Source: Enterobacteriaceae bacterium RIT714
GTDB taxonomy: Bacteria > Pseudomonadota > Gammaproteobacteria > Enterobacterales > Enterobacteriaceae
Length of the DNA stretch: 64,000 bases
Assembly: GCA_009668015.1 (NCBI GenBank)
Contig: WJYB01000010.1
Coordinates: forward strand, 62,001-126,000
Direction of reading: 5' to 3'
Shown: piece by piece, positions 9,933-20,309 of the stretch
How the letters are laid out: every line of letters starts with the position of its first letter
Position numbering within the stretch: position 1 is the stretch's first letter
Program-made: the position numbers and the translations under genes
The notes under the pieces: generated by a model
Told to the model about the DNA's origin: nothing
Databases searched by the model: none
The model's input: the letters and a program-made list of their open reading frames with translations, nothing else

Positions 9933-11051
9933 ATGCATAACCAGGCTCCGATTCAACGTAGAAAATCCAAACGGATTTACGTTGGGAATGTGCCAATTGG
10001 CGATGGTGCACCTATCGCCGTCCAGTCGATGACCAACACCCGTACCACGGATGTTGAGGCGACGGTCAATCAAATCAAAGCATTAGAACGTGTGGGCGCG
10101 GATATTGTTCGTGTTTCCGTACCGACAATGGATGCCGCCGAGGCATTCAAGCTCATCAAACAGCAGGTGAACGTCCCGCTGGTTGCCGATATTCATTTCG
10201 ACTACCGTATTGCGCTTAAAGTGGCGGAATATGGCGTTGATTGTCTGCGTATTAACCCAGGCAACATCGGTAGCGAAGAGCGCATTCGCGCGGTGGTAGA
10301 TTGCGCCCGCGATAAAAATATTCCTATCCGTATCGGCGTTAATGCCGGATCGCTGGAAAAAGATCTGCAGGAAAAATACGGCGAACCGACGCCGCAGGCC
10401 CTGCTGGAATCAGCCATGCGCCATGTGGATCATCTCGATCGTCTCAACTTTGATCAGTTTAAAGTCAGCGTTAAAGCATCTGACGTTTTCCTGGCCGTTG
10501 AGTCCTACCGCCTTCTGGCAAAACAGATCGAACAACCGTTGCATCTTGGGATCACCGAAGCCGGTGGCCTGCGTAGCGGTTCCGTTAAGTCGGCGATCGG
10601 CCTCGGCCTGCTGCTCTCCGAAGGGATCGGTGACACGCTGCGCGTCTCTCTGGCGGCGGATCCGGTTGAAGAGATCAAAGTCGGTTTCGATATTCTGAAA
10701 TCGCTGCGTATTCGTGCTCGCGGTATCAACTTTATTGCTTGCCCAACCTGTTCGCGTCAGGAATTTGACGTGATTGGCACGGTTAATGCGCTGGAGCAAC
10801 GTCTGGAAGATCTGATCACCCCGATGGATGTCTCTATTATCGGCTGTGTGGTTAATGGCCCGGGCGAAGCGCTGGTGTCTACCCTCGGTGTGACCGGCGG
10901 CAACAAGAAAAGTGGTCTCTACGAAGACGGCATTCGTAAGGATCGCCTCGATAATAACGACATGATTGACCAGCTCGAAGCCCGTATCCGCGCAAAAGCG
11001 ACGATGCTCGATGAAGCACAGCGAATCAGCATTCAGCAGGTTGAAAAATAA
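9933..11051 (+). CDS. ispG: 4-Hydroxy-3-methylbut-2-en-1-yl diphosphate synthase IspG
   Basis: IspG catalyses the penultimate step of the MEP isoprenoid pathway, reducing the cyclic diphosphate MEcPP to HMBPP with a [4Fe-4S] cluster. The 372 residues comprise the TIM barrel ([22 protein letters not shown]) and the C-terminal cluster domain with conserved cysteines in [10 protein letters not shown] and [12 protein letters not shown]. The length equals E. coli IspG. It sits between rodZ and hisS as in relatives. Confidence 0.98.
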   Translation: MHNQAPIQRRKSKRIYVGNVPIGDGAPIAVQSMTNTRTTDVEATVNQIKALERVGADIVRVSVPTMDAAEAFKLIKQQVNVPLVADIHFDYRIALKVAEYGVDCLRINPGNIGSEERIRAVVDCARDKNIPIRIGVNAGSLEKDLQEKYGEPTPQALLESAMRHVDHLDRLNFDQFKVSVKASDVFLAVESYRLLAKQIEQPLHLGITEAGGLRSGSVKSAIGLGLLLSEGIGDTLRVSLAADPVEEIKVGFDILKSLRIRARGINFIACPTCSRQEFDVIGTVNALEQRLEDLITPMDVSIIGCVVNGPGEALVSTLGVTGGNKKSGLYEDGIRKDRLDNNDMIDQLEARIRAKATMLDEAQRISIQQVEK

Positions 11052-11057
11052 CGTGAT

Positions 11058-11110
11058 GGGAAGCCTCAGGCTTCCCGTGTATGATTGAACCCATTCTTTG
11101 GGTTTTTTTT
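11058..11110 (+). terminator. Tandem hairpins and T tract between ispG and hisS
   Basis: A perfect 8-bp hairpin (GGGAAGCC-TCA-GGCTTCCC, 11058-11076) is followed by AACCCA-TTCTT-TGGGTT (11088-11104) running into an eight-T tract (11103-11110). The second has classic intrinsic-terminator form and ends only 21 bases before the hisS start, so it may set the hisS:ispG ratio. Confidence 0.65.
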
Positions 11111-11131
11111 GTATATAAAAAGAGAATAAAC

Positions 11132-12406
11132 GTGGCAAAAAACATTCAAGCCATTCGCGGCATGAACGATTATCTGCCTGGCGATACCGCCATCTGGCAG
11201 CGCATTGAAGGCACATTGAAACAGGTGCTCGGCAGCTACGGTTACAGCGAAATCCGTTTGCCGATTGTAGAGCAGACCCCGTTATTCAAACGTGCGATCG
11301 GTGAAGTGACCGACGTCGTTGAAAAAGAGATGTATACCTTTGAGGACCGCAATGGCGACAGCCTGACTCTGCGTCCGGAAGGTACGGCGGGCTGTGTACG
11401 CGCCGGCATCGAACATGGTCTTCTGTACAATCAGGAGCAGCGTCTGTGGTATATCGGCCCAATGTTCCGCCACGAACGTCCGCAGAAAGGTCGCTATCGC
11501 CAGTTCAACCAGCTGGGTGTCGAAGTTTTTGGTCTGCAGGGCCCGGACATTGATGCTGAGTTGATTATGCTGACAGCACGCTGGTGGCGTGAACTCGGCA
11601 TCTCCGAACATGTTGCGCTGGAGCTGAACTCAATCGGTTCGCTTGAAGCTCGTGCAAACTATCGTGATGCGTTAGTGGCATTCCTGGAACAGCATAAAGA
11701 TAAGCTGGATGAAGACTGCCAGCGTCGCATGTACAGCAACCCGCTGCGCGTGCTGGATTCCAAGAACCCGGATGTGCAGCAGCTTCTGAATGATGCTCCG
11801 GCACTCGGCGACTATCTTGATGAAGAGTCTCGCGAACACTTCGCTGGCCTGTGTAAGTTGCTGGAAGCAGCAGGCATTGCTTATACCGTCAACCAGCGCC
11901 TGGTGCGCGGCCTCGATTACTACAACCGTACCGTTTTTGAGTGGGTGACAACCAGCCTTGGCTCGCAGGGTACGGTTTGCGCCGGTGGCCGCTACGATGG
12001 TCTGGTTGAACAGCTTGGCGGTCGTGCTGCCCCTGCGGTCGGTTTCGCGATGGGTCTTGAGCGACTTGTTTTGTTGGTTCAGGCAGTTAATCCGGAATTT
12101 AAAGCCGAATCTGTTGTCGATATATACCTGGTGGCCTCAGGTGTGGATACGCAGTCTGCGGCGATGCAGTTTGCTGAACGGGTACGCGATGCGTTGCCTG
12201 GCGTCAAACTGATGACCAACCACGGCGGCGGCAACTTTAAAAAACAGTTCGCGCGTGCCGATAAATGGGGCGCAAGTATTGCACTGGTGCTGGGTGAGTC
12301 CGAAGTGGCTGCTGGCGAAGTGGTAGTCAAAGATCTGCGCTCTGGTGAACAAACAACCGTAACGCAGGATGGCGTTGCTGCGCACTTGCGCACTTTACTG
12401 GGCTAA
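11132..12406 (+). CDS. hisS: Histidyl-tRNA synthetase
   Basis: A class II aminoacyl-tRNA synthetase that charges tRNA-His, 424 residues from a GTG start ([17 protein letters not shown]), matching E. coli HisS. An in-frame ATG at 11081 lies within the upstream terminator hairpins and is unlikely. Class II motif 2 ([14 protein letters not shown]), the histidine-binding loop [12 protein letters not shown] and the C-terminal anticodon-binding domain ([19 protein letters not shown]) are present. yfgM follows after 13 bases. Confidence 0.98.
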   Translation: MAKNIQAIRGMNDYLPGDTAIWQRIEGTLKQVLGSYGYSEIRLPIVEQTPLFKRAIGEVTDVVEKEMYTFEDRNGDSLTLRPEGTAGCVRAGIEHGLLYNQEQRLWYIGPMFRHERPQKGRYRQFNQLGVEVFGLQGPDIDAELIMLTARWWRELGISEHVALELNSIGSLEARANYRDALVAFLEQHKDKLDEDCQRRMYSNPLRVLDSKNPDVQQLLNDAPALGDYLDEESREHFAGLCKLLEAAGIAYTVNQRLVRGLDYYNRTVFEWVTTSLGSQGTVCAGGRYDGLVEQLGGRAAPAVGFAMGLERLVLLVQAVNPEFKAESVVDIYLVASGVDTQSAAMQFAERVRDALPGVKLMTNHGGGNFKKQFARADKWGASIALVLGESEVAAGEVVVKDLRSGEQTTVTQDGVAAHLRTLLG

Positions 12407-12419
12407 GGGGAAGAACAGC

Positions 12420-13040
12420 GTGGAAATGTACGAGAACGAAAACGACCAGGTTGATGCGATTAAGCGCTTCTTTGTCGAAAACGGCAAAGCCCTGGCTGTT
12501 GGGGTGATTTTAGGTGTGGGTGCGCTGGTTGGCTGGCGTTACTGGAACAGCCACCAGGCTGATTCCGCGCGTGATGCTTCCCTGACATATGAAAATACCG
12601 TTAGCGCAATCCGTGCCGATCAGCCGCAAACGCTGGCTGCTGCCGAGAAATTCGCGGCGGACAATAAAAACACCTACGGCGCGCTGGCTGCACTGGAAGT
12701 GGCTCAACAGTTTGTTGATAAAAATGAACTGGATAAAGCTGCGGCCCAGCTCACGCAGGGTCTTTCTGCCGCCAGTGATGAAAATCTGAAAGCGGTTATT
12801 AATCTGCGTCTGGCTCGTATTCAGGTTCAACAGAAGAAAGCAGACGATGCGCTAAAAACGCTCGATACTGTTAAAGGTGAAGGCTTTGCAGCCATTGTTG
12901 CTGACCTGCGCGGTGAAGCTCTGCTGAGCAAAGGCGACAAACAAGGCGCGCGCAGCGCGTGGGAAGCGGGCGTGAAAAGCAACGCCTCACCTGCGTTGAG
13001 CGAAATGATGCAGATGAAAATAAATAATTTGTCCGTCTGA
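12420..13040 (+). CDS. yfgM: Ancillary SecYEG translocon subunit YfgM
   Basis: This 206-residue protein is tail-in, body-out at the inner membrane; in E. coli it associates with SecYEG and PpiD and helps trafficking of secreted proteins. I start it at GTG 12420 (MEMYENENDQ), matching E. coli length; ATG 12426 is an alternative. One membrane helix lies at about 24-40 (ALAVGVILGVGALVGW), followed by periplasmic tetratricopeptide repeats (ADLRGEALLSKGDKQGARSA). bamB begins 10 bases later. Confidence 0.95.
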   Translation: MEMYENENDQVDAIKRFFVENGKALAVGVILGVGALVGWRYWNSHQADSARDASLTYENTVSAIRADQPQTLAAAEKFAADNKNTYGALAALEVAQQFVDKNELDKAAAQLTQGLSAASDENLKAVINLRLARIQVQQKKADDALKTLDTVKGEGFAAIVADLRGEALLSKGDKQGARSAWEAGVKSNASPALSEMMQMKINNLSV

Positions 13041-13050
13041 GAGGGACCCG

Positions 13051-14229
13051 ATGCAATTGCGTAAATTACTTCTGCCAGGACTGCTTTCCGTTACGTTATT
13101 GAGTGGCTGTTCACTCTTCAGCGGCGAAGAAGATGTTGTAAAAATGTCTCCGCTGCCGACAGTAGAAAACCAGTTTAGTCCGTCAACCGCGTGGAGTTCT
13201 TCCGTGGGTGATGGGATTGGTGATTTCTACTCCAACCTGCATCCAGCGTACGCGGACAGCGTTGTTTACGCGGCTGACCGTAAAGGCACCGTGCGTGCTT
13301 TCAATGCGGATGATGGCAAAGAAGTCTGGTCTGTTAACCTGGCTGAAAAAGACGGCTGGTTCTCCCGTTCGCCAGCGCTGCTTTCTGGTGGTGTGACAGT
13401 TTCAGGTGGTCATGTTTATATCGGCAGCGAAAAGGCACAGGTCTATGCCCTGAACGCCAGCGATGGTTCCATCGCATGGCAAACGCGCGTCGCGGGTGAG
13501 GCGTTGTCCCGTCCGGTGATCAGCGATGGTCTGGTACTTATTCATACCAGCAACGGTCAGCTTCAGGCGTTGAACGAAGCGGACGGTGCAGTGAAATGGA
13601 CTGTGAACCTGGATATGCCAGCGCTGTCACTGCGTGGCGAATCTGCACCGGCTACGGCCTTTGGTGCGGCCATTGTCGGCGGTGATAACGGTCGCGTTAG
13701 CGCCGTGCTGATGCAGCAAGGCCAGATGATTTGGCAGCAGCGTATTTCTCAGGCTACCGGTCCGACTGAAATCGATCGTCTGAGTGATGTCGATACCACT
13801 CCGGTCATCGTTGACGGCGTAGTGTATGCGCTCGCCTACAATGGCAACCTGACGGCGCTGGATCTGCGCAGCGGTCAGATTATGTGGAAACGTGAACTCG
13901 GTTCCGTGAACGATTTTGTTGTCGACGGTAACCGCATTTATGTGGTCGATCAGAACGATCGTCTGCTGGCGCTGAACACTGATGGCGGTGTGACGCTGTG
14001 GACGCAAAGCGATCTGCTACACCGTCTGCTGACCGCTCCGGCGCTGTATAACGGCAGCCTGGTCGTCGGTGATAGCGAAGGTTATATGCACTGGATTGAT
14101 CCGCAAACGGGTCGCTTTGTTGCTCAGGAAAAAGTCGACAGTTCAGGCTTCCTGACCGATCTGGTTGTGGCTGATGGTAAACTCCTGATCCAGGCAAAAG
14201 ACGGTACGCTGTACGCGATCACGCGTTAA
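13051..14229 (+). CDS. bamB: Outer-membrane assembly lipoprotein BamB
   Basis: BamB is an eight-bladed beta-propeller lipoprotein of the BAM complex that assists BamA in folding outer-membrane proteins. The 392-residue sequence has a signal peptide with lipobox LLSGC (Cys20) and repeated PQQ-like blades (VYAADRKGTVRAFNADDGK, VYALNASDGSIAWQ, LTALDLRSGQIMWK). The length equals E. coli BamB. It is the last gene of the close-spaced hisS-yfgM-bamB run before a terminator-like hairpin. Confidence 0.98.
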   Translation: MQLRKLLLPGLLSVTLLSGCSLFSGEEDVVKMSPLPTVENQFSPSTAWSSSVGDGIGDFYSNLHPAYADSVVYAADRKGTVRAFNADDGKEVWSVNLAEKDGWFSRSPALLSGGVTVSGGHVYIGSEKAQVYALNASDGSIAWQTRVAGEALSRPVISDGLVLIHTSNGQLQALNEADGAVKWTVNLDMPALSLRGESAPATAFGAAIVGGDNGRVSAVLMQQGQMIWQQRISQATGPTEIDRLSDVDTTPVIVDGVVYALAYNGNLTALDLRSGQIMWKRELGSVNDFVVDGNRIYVVDQNDRLLALNTDGGVTLWTQSDLLHRLLTAPALYNGSLVVGDSEGYMHWIDPQTGRFVAQEKVDSSGFLTDLVVADGKLLIQAKDGTLYAITR

Positions 14230-14251
14230 TCGTTGCGTTTGTTGTATACTA

Positions 14252-14290
14252 AACGGCTCCTGTTAACTCAGGGGCCGTTTTGACTTTTTT
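14252..14290 (+). terminator. Terminator-like hairpin after bamB
   Basis: AACGGCTCCTG pairs with CAGGGGCCGTT around TTAACT with one imperfection, followed by TTGACTTTTTT. An extended -10-like TATACT (14245-14250) just before it may start a der transcript. der begins 49 bases after the T tract. Confidence 0.55.
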
Positions 14291-14339
14291 AAAAACGCCG
14301 CAACTGCGACGTTATTGTGAATTTTATGAGGCTTCAAAC

Positions 14340-15812
14340 ATGGTACCTGTGGTCGCGCTTGTCGGGCGCCCGAACGTTGGAAAATCCACTCTTTTTAACC
14401 GTTTAACACGCACCCGTGATGCGCTGGTTGCGGATTTCCCGGGGCTGACTCGTGACCGTAAGTACGGTCGTGCTGAAGTGGAAGGACGAGAGTTCATCTG
14501 TATTGATACCGGTGGTATTGACGGAACAGAAGACGGCGTGGAAACACGCATGGCGGAGCAATCGCTGCTGGCGATCGAGGAAGCAGACATTGTGCTGTTC
14601 ATGGTCGATGCTCGTGCGGGTCTGATGCCTGCCGATAGCGCGATTGCGAAACACCTGCGCTCCCGCGAAAAGCCAACCTTCCTGGTGGCGAACAAAACTG
14701 ACGGTATTGACGCCGATCAGGCCGTGGCCGATTTCTGGTCCCTGGGGCTGGGTGAAATTTATCCTATCGCCGCGTCCCATGGACGCGGCGTCACCAGCCT
14801 GCTCGAAACCGTTCTGCTGCCGTGGGTTGACGAAGTTAACCCGCCGGAAGAAGTGGACGAAGACGCGGAATACTGGGCGCAGTTCGAAGCCGATCAAGAG
14901 GGCGCAGAAGAGCCTGAGGATGATTTTAATCCGCAGGATCTGCCGATTAAACTCGCTATCGTGGGCCGTCCGAACGTCGGTAAGTCTACACTGACTAACC
15001 GTATTCTCGGTGAAGATCGCGTCGTTGTGTACGACATGCCGGGCACGACGCGCGACAGTATCTATATTCCGATGGAGCGCGACGAGCGTGAATACGTTCT
15101 GATCGATACTGCAGGTGTGCGTAAGCGCGGGAAAATCACCGATGTGGTGGAAAAATTCTCCGTTATCAAAACGCTGCAGGCGATTGAAGATGCCAACGTG
15201 GTCATGCTGGTTATTGACGCACGCGAAGGGATTTCCGATCAAGATTTGTCACTGCTTGGCTTTATCCTCAATAGCGGACGTTCGCTGGTTATCGTCGTCA
15301 ACAAATGGGATGGTCTGAGCAACGAAGTGAGAGAGCAGGTAAAAGAGATGCTGGACTTCCGTCTCGGCTTTATCGACTTTGCTCGCGTGCACTTCATTTC
15401 TGCGCTGCATGGCAGCGGCGTGGGCAATCTGTTTGAATCGGTACGTGAGGCTTATGACAGCTCCACGCGCCGCGTAAGTACCGCGATGCTGACGCGCATT
15501 ATGACCATGGCTGCTGAAGATCATCAGCCGCCGCTGGTGCGTGGTCGCCGCGTGAAACTCAAATACGCGCATGCCGGTGGTTATAACCCGCCAATTGTGG
15601 TGATTCACGGTAATCAGGTAAAAGATCTGCCGGATTCCTACAAGCGCTATCTGATGAACTACTTCCGTAAATCACTGGATGTGATGGGCACGCCTATCCG
15701 TATTCAGTTCAAGGAAGGGGATAACCCGTTTGCCAACAAACGTAACACCCTGACGCCGAACCAGATGCGTAAACGTAAGCGTTTGATCAAGCACATCAAG
15801 AAAAGCAAATAA
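14340..15812 (+). CDS. der: Ribosome-associated GTPase Der (EngA)
   Basis: Der is a tandem-GTPase needed for 50S subunit maturation. From ATG 14340 ([16 protein letters not shown]) it has 490 residues, the E. coli length; the frame opens upstream at 14280 without a plausible start. Two P loops (GRPNVGKST at about residues 9 and 210), an acidic linker (residues 165-195), NKTD and NKWD base-recognition motifs, and the basic C-terminal KH-like domain are visible. Confidence 0.98.
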   Translation: MVPVVALVGRPNVGKSTLFNRLTRTRDALVADFPGLTRDRKYGRAEVEGREFICIDTGGIDGTEDGVETRMAEQSLLAIEEADIVLFMVDARAGLMPADSAIAKHLRSREKPTFLVANKTDGIDADQAVADFWSLGLGEIYPIAASHGRGVTSLLETVLLPWVDEVNPPEEVDEDAEYWAQFEADQEGAEEPEDDFNPQDLPIKLAIVGRPNVGKSTLTNRILGEDRVVVYDMPGTTRDSIYIPMERDEREYVLIDTAGVRKRGKITDVVEKFSVIKTLQAIEDANVVMLVIDAREGISDQDLSLLGFILNSGRSLVIVVNKWDGLSNEVREQVKEMLDFRLGFIDFARVHFISALHGSGVGNLFESVREAYDSSTRRVSTAMLTRIMTMAAEDHQPPLVRGRRVKLKYAHAGGYNPPIVVIHGNQVKDLPDSYKRYLMNYFRKSLDVMGTPIRIQFKEGDNPFANKRNTLTPNQMRKRKRLIKHIKKSK

Positions 15813-15821
15813 TTGCATGAT

Positions 15822-15847
15822 AAAAACCCGACTGAGTCGGGTTTTTT
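15822..15847 (+). terminator. der terminator
   Basis: The near-perfect stem AAAACCCGACT/AGTCGGGTTTT with a T tract lies ten bases after the der stop. It separates der from the added oxidoreductase gene. Confidence 0.85.
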
Positions 15848-15886
15848 GCCTTTTGGTATTCGGATAATCAGCTCAGAGAGGGGTGT

Positions 15887-16978
15887 ATGCAAACAGGTTT
15901 TGTTGGTCTGGGGGCCGTTGTGGAAACCGCGTATTTGCCTGCGATGCGGAACATATTCAGCCAGCCCGTGAACTGTCTGGGTTTTGACGTTGAGCCCGGA
16001 CGTAAGCTGAGCGGTGTCACGCGTTGCTCTTCGCTTGAAGAGTTACTGTCCGCTCCCGTTGAAACCCTGTTTGTCACCACTTCCTCACTGCATCATCTCG
16101 ATGTGCTTGAGCTGGCATTAGCCTCCGCTATTCCACGTATTGTGGTGGAAAAACCGATCGTCGCCACGCTGGCGCAAATTGAAAAGCTCAAAACCTTACT
16201 TGCAGAACCTGGCGCGGCGTCCCGCGTGCTGGCTCTCGATCACTGGATGGCGCGTAACGGCGCGATGCAGCTGGCGCTCGGCACACCTGGCCCGGAGTGG
16301 CAAGCGGAGAGGGCGAATCAGGGGGCAGTGAAAGGAGTGAATGCCTTTGATGAGATTGTGAGAATCGAGGGATTTCTCCAGGAACCTAGCGGCTTTAATA
16401 CGGCGGGAGAGCCGATAGCACTGAACTTTGCTACGGGTGAGCCGGACACGCGCCAGCTCCGTCATCCTGACGGCGTGATTATTGATATTGGCACTCATGT
16501 TCTTGCGATGATACGCGAAACCGTGCGCTATCTGGGCGGGAACAGTGACATCTCGTTGCGGGTCCTGACGGCAAAAGATCGCCTGGGACAACCTGTTGCA
16601 ACGGGCGATCTGCAAACCGCCGAAGGCGAAGCCCATCTTCAGGGCCACATTAGCGGTATTCCGACCGATATCTGGCTTAACAAATATGCCGGACCGGCGG
16701 GTGGGCAAAAGGGACTGCGGTTACATCTGCGTGATGGCAGAGTCATCAGCCAGGACAGACGGGGCGCACAGGATATTCTTGAGCTTACTGATGGCGATCG
16801 CGTGCTGCGTTGGTCGCTACCGGGAATGATCTATGAGCACTGCCTGGCAGGGCATATCCTTGGGGAAAAAAGCCTGTATGAACGCGCACCCGAGGAAGTT
16901 AGCCTGACGACCCTGCGTCGACTGGAAGAGGTTGAAATTCTCCTGCAACTACAGCAGCAGCTACGTGGTCCCCATTAA
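15887..16978 (+). CDS. Gfo/Idh/MocA-family NAD(P)-dependent oxidoreductase
   Basis: A 363-residue protein with an N-terminal Rossmann fold (GFVGLGAVVETAYLPAM, residues 4-20), the family EKPI motif (about residue 87) and a C-terminal substrate domain with a conserved-looking GVIIDIGTH segment. Such enzymes oxidise or reduce sugars and related polyols; the substrate cannot be told here. It is absent between der and yfgJ in E. coli K-12, so it is an added gene or one lost there. A Shine-Dalgarno GAGAGGGG precedes the ATG. Composition looks like that of its neighbours, so recent transfer is not evident. Confidence 0.85.
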   Translation: MQTGFVGLGAVVETAYLPAMRNIFSQPVNCLGFDVEPGRKLSGVTRCSSLEELLSAPVETLFVTTSSLHHLDVLELALASAIPRIVVEKPIVATLAQIEKLKTLLAEPGAASRVLALDHWMARNGAMQLALGTPGPEWQAERANQGAVKGVNAFDEIVRIEGFLQEPSGFNTAGEPIALNFATGEPDTRQLRHPDGVIIDIGTHVLAMIRETVRYLGGNSDISLRVLTAKDRLGQPVATGDLQTAEGEAHLQGHISGIPTDIWLNKYAGPAGGQKGLRLHLRDGRVISQDRRGAQDILELTDGDRVLRWSLPGMIYEHCLAGHILGEKSLYERAPEEVSLTTLRRLEEVEILLQLQQQLRGPH

Positions 16979-17029
16979 TCGCATCGTGTTACCATTAGAG
17001 GTGTGTTGAACAGATTTCAAGGAGTCACA

Positions 17030-17245
17030 ATGTCGATAACCTGTCCGGATTGCCATGCTGAGCTGGAGCCTGTAAACGGGGCCGCACACTGCGCAAACTG
17101 CCAAAAAAATATCGAGCTCGAAGCACGCTGCCCCGATTGCCATCAGCCTCTTCTGGTTTTAAAGGCGTGCGGGGCGGTCGATTATTTCTGCCAGAACGGC
17201 CATGGATTGATTTCAAAGAAACGCGTTGAATTTGTTCCGGTTTAA
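17030..17245 (+). CDS. yfgJ: Zinc-ribbon protein YfgJ
   Basis: A 71-residue protein with three CxxC knuckles (CPDC, CANC, CPDC) and a final CG...FCQNGH group, suggesting two small zinc ribbons. The start at ATG 17030 follows AAGGAG and gives the E. coli length. The function is unknown in the family. The stop codon overlaps the convergent xseA stop by a few bases, so the 3' ends of the two mRNAs are antisense to each other. Confidence 0.9.
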   Translation: MSITCPDCHAELEPVNGAAHCANCQKNIELEARCPDCHQPLLVLKACGAVDYFCQNGHGLISKKRVEFVPV

Positions 17246-18615
17246 ACCGGCTTTTTCTTGCGCGTCTTTTTCGCGGGAGTGATACCTTTCACTTCACTTT
17301 CTACCCAGCCGTCGGCCAGGCGGGTTGTCAGCACGTCACCGGCCTTCACCTGTTTGGTCTGCTTCAGCACTTTTCCGTCCGTCGCTGTGGTTACGCTATA
17401 GCCGCGCGCCAGGGTGGAAAGTGGACTAACGGCTTCCAGATGCGTGACCACATTGCCAAAGCGTTCTCGTGAGCCGCTCAGACGCTCTCGCATGTTCTCG
17501 GCCAGACGATACTCCAGCTGCTGAAGTCGGGTTTGCGCGCGATAAATACGCGGCTGCGGGCTTTGCTGATTCAGACGCTGAACCATCCGCTGCTGGCGTG
17601 AAACCGCGCGTTTGAGCTGATTATCGAGGGCAAAATTCATCCGCTGGCGCAGGCGTTCGAGCACGGTCTGCTGACGCGCCAGGCGTAACTGCGGATGCTG
17701 CTGCTGAAAACGGTGATAAAGCTGGGTGAAACGACGACTGCGCCCGACGAGAAAATAGTCCATCGCCATTTCCAGGCGCTGCTGCACGTTCTGGATCTGG
17801 CGCAACAGCTCCTGTTGATTACGGCTGACGATTTCAGCAGCGGCTGAAGGAGTGGGAGCGCGCAGATCCGAGACAAAATCGGCGATAGTGACGTCGGTTT
17901 CGTGCCCGACCGCGCTGACGATCGGAATGCGGCTCGCAAATATTGCCCGTGCCACACGTTCATCGTTAAAGCTCCACAGGTCTTCCAGTGAGCCGCCACC
18001 GCGTCCGACGATGAGCACATCGCACTCCTGACGCACATTTGCCAGCTCAATGGCGCGGACGATCTGCCCCGGCGCATCATCACCCTGAACCGCGGTCGGA
18101 TAAATGATGACCGGGAGCGAAGGGTCGCGGCGTTTTAACACATGCAAAATATCATGCAGCGCTGCACCGGTTTTCGAGGTGATCACCCCGACACAGTGTG
18201 CCGGTGAGGGAAGCGCTTTCTTGAACGATTGTTCGAACAGACCTTCGGCTGTGAGCCTGGCTTTTAATTGTTCATATTTCTGCTGGAGTAAGCCTTCGCC
18301 CGCAGGCTGCATGCTCTCAACAATAATTTGATAGTCGCCGCGCGGCTCATACAGGGTGATATTGGCGCGCACCAGAACCTGCTGGCCGTGCTGAGGGCGG
18401 AACGTCACCCGACGATTGCTGTTGCGAAACATCGCGCAGCGCACCTGAGCGTTATCGTCTTTCAGCGTAAAATACCAGTGGCCTGACGCAGGCTGAGTGA
18501 AATTTGAAATCTCTCCGCTGATCCATACCTGTCCCATCTCCTGCTCCAGCAGTAAACGGACCGATTGATTAAGGCGGCTAACGGTAAAAATTGAGGAGCT
18601 TTGGGAGGATAACAT
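17242..18615 (-). CDS. xseA: Exodeoxyribonuclease VII large subunit
   Basis: XseA is the catalytic large subunit of exonuclease VII, which degrades single-stranded DNA from both ends to short oligonucleotides. The 457 residues show the N-terminal OB fold ([22 protein letters not shown], given in parts: [16 protein letters not shown]), the catalytic core with [15 protein letters not shown], and a long coiled coil of Gln/Arg-rich helices (about residues 265-400). It is divergent from guaB with 159 bases between start codons. Confidence 0.97.
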   Translation of the reverse strand: MLSSQSSSIFTVSRLNQSVRLLLEQEMGQVWISGEISNFTQPASGHWYFTLKDDNAQVRCAMFRNSNRRVTFRPQHGQQVLVRANITLYEPRGDYQIIVESMQPAGEGLLQQKYEQLKARLTAEGLFEQSFKKALPSPAHCVGVITSKTGAALHDILHVLKRRDPSLPVIIYPTAVQGDDAPGQIVRAIELANVRQECDVLIVGRGGGSLEDLWSFNDERVARAIFASRIPIVSAVGHETDVTIADFVSDLRAPTPSAAAEIVSRNQQELLRQIQNVQQRLEMAMDYFLVGRSRRFTQLYHRFQQQHPQLRLARQQTVLERLRQRMNFALDNQLKRAVSRQQRMVQRLNQQSPQPRIYRAQTRLQQLEYRLAENMRERLSGSRERFGNVVTHLEAVSPLSTLARGYSVTTATDGKVLKQTKQVKAGDVLTTRLADGWVESEVKGITPAKKTRKKKPV

Positions 18616-18705
18616 GTGAGCGGGATCAAATTCTAAATCAGCAAGTTATTCAGTCGATAGTAACCCGCTGAGAGGCGATCGCAAGCATTTTTTATAAAAA
18701 AGTGT

Positions 18706-18733
18706 AGATGCAAACGGTTACGCTCTGTATAAT
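18706..18733 (+). promoter_or_regulatory. guaBA promoter with PurR-like box
   Basis: GATGCAAACGGTTACGCTC (from 18708) resembles the PurR consensus ACGCAAACGTTTNCGT and overlaps the -35 region of a TATAAT -10 (18728-18733). Family knowledge: E. coli guaBA is repressed by PurR at a site of nearly the same sequence and place. Confidence 0.7.
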
Positions 18734-18774
18734 GCCACGGCAATATTTAACCACCCAGGTCAGAGATATTGCCC

Positions 18775-20241
18775 ATGCTACGTATCGCTAAAGAAGCACT
18801 GACGTTTGACGACGTCCTCCTCGTTCCCGCTCATTCCACCGTTCTGCCGAATACTGCCGATCTCAGCACGCAGTTGACGAAAACCATTCGCCTGAACATT
18901 CCTATGCTCTCTGCGGCTATGGACACCGTGACTGAAGCGCGCCTGGCGATTGCCCTGGCACAGGAAGGTGGCATCGGCTTTATTCACAAAAACATGTCTA
19001 TCGAGCGTCAGGCTGAAGAAGTTCGCCGCGTGAAGAAACATGAATCCGGTATTGTTTCCGACCCGCAGACCGTTCTGCCAACCACCACGCTGCACGAAGT
19101 GAAAGCGCTGACCGAGCGTAACGGCTTTGCTGGCTACCCGGTCGTGACCGAAGACAACGAACTGGTCGGTATCATCACCGGTCGTGACGTGCGTTTCGTC
19201 ACCGACCTGAACCAGCCGGTCAGCGTGTACATGACGCCGAAAGAGCGTTTGGTCACCGTGCGTGAAGGCGAAACCCGCGAAGTCGTGCTGGCTAAAATGC
19301 ACGAAAAACGCGTTGAGAAAGCGCTGGTTGTGGATAACAGCTTCCACCTGCGCGGCATGATCACCGTTAAAGATTTCCAGAAAGCAGAACGTAAACCCAA
19401 CGCCTGTAAAGACGAACGCGGTCGTCTGCGCGTAGGCGCTGCGGTAGGTGCGGGCGCTGGCAACGAAGAGCGCGTGGATGCGCTGGTAGCTGCGGGCGTT
19501 GACGTTCTGCTGATCGACTCGTCTCACGGCCACTCCGAAGGCGTTCTGCAACGTATTCGCGAAACCCGTGCTAAATATCCGGATCTGCAAATTATTGGCG
19601 GTAACGTAGCAACTGGCGCAGGCGCTCGTGCCCTGGCAGAAGCGGGTTGCAGCGCGGTGAAAGTGGGTATCGGCCCTGGTTCTATCTGTACCACCCGAAT
19701 CGTGACTGGCGTGGGCGTTCCGCAGATTACCGCTGTGTCTGACGCGGTGGAAGCTCTGGAAGGCACCGGTATTCCGGTTATCGCCGACGGCGGTATCCGC
19801 TTCTCTGGTGATATCGCCAAAGCGATCGCGGCGGGCGCTGCAGCGGTGATGGTTGGTTCTATGCTGGCAGGGACTGAAGAGTCTCCGGGCGAAATCGAGC
19901 TGTTCCAGGGGCGTTCTTACAAGTCTTACCGTGGGATGGGTTCTCTCGGCGCGATGTCAAAAGGTTCTTCAGATCGCTACTTCCAGACGGATAACGCGGC
20001 AGACAAACTGGTGCCAGAAGGTATCGAAGGTCGCGTGGCGTATAAAGGCCGTCTGAAAGAGATCATTCACCAGCAGATGGGCGGCCTGCGTTCCTGTATG
20101 GGTCTGACCGGCTGTGGTACCATCGATCTGCTGCGTACTAAAGCGGAATTCGTACGTATCAGCGGCGCAGGGATCCAGGAGAGCCACGTTCACGATGTGA
20201 CCATCACTAAAGAGTCCCCGAACTACCGTCTGGGCTCCTGA
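18775..20241 (+). CDS. guaB: IMP dehydrogenase
   Basis: IMP dehydrogenase oxidises IMP to XMP with NAD+, the first committed step to GMP. From ATG 18775 ([14 protein letters not shown]) there are 488 residues as in E. coli; a TTG six bases upstream is not needed. The TIM barrel carries the catalytic Cys loop [13 protein letters not shown] (about 300-312) and the flap RGMGSLGAM; two CBS domains are inserted at about 95-200. guaA follows in the same operon. Confidence 0.98.
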   Translation: MLRIAKEALTFDDVLLVPAHSTVLPNTADLSTQLTKTIRLNIPMLSAAMDTVTEARLAIALAQEGGIGFIHKNMSIERQAEEVRRVKKHESGIVSDPQTVLPTTTLHEVKALTERNGFAGYPVVTEDNELVGIITGRDVRFVTDLNQPVSVYMTPKERLVTVREGETREVVLAKMHEKRVEKALVVDNSFHLRGMITVKDFQKAERKPNACKDERGRLRVGAAVGAGAGNEERVDALVAAGVDVLLIDSSHGHSEGVLQRIRETRAKYPDLQIIGGNVATGAGARALAEAGCSAVKVGIGPGSICTTRIVTGVGVPQITAVSDAVEALEGTGIPVIADGGIRFSGDIAKAIAAGAAAVMVGSMLAGTEESPGEIELFQGRSYKSYRGMGSLGAMSKGSSDRYFQTDNAADKLVPEGIEGRVAYKGRLKEIIHQQMGGLRSCMGLTGCGTIDLLRTKAEFVRISGAGIQESHVHDVTITKESPNYRLGS

Positions 20242-20250
20242 TAAGTTTCC

Positions 20251-20273
20251 GCGCCCGGCTCAATGCCGGGCGC
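20251..20273 (+). other. Hairpin in the guaB-guaA spacer
   Basis: GCGCCCGGC-TCAAT-GCCGGGCGC is a perfect 9-bp stem in the 68-base gap between guaB and guaA, followed by TCTGTTTTTGTTT. It may be a partial terminator or an mRNA-stability element that sets guaA below guaB. Confidence 0.55.
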
Positions 20274-20309
20274 TCTGTTTTTGTTTCACTTGCCTCGGAA
20301 TTAGCGTCA

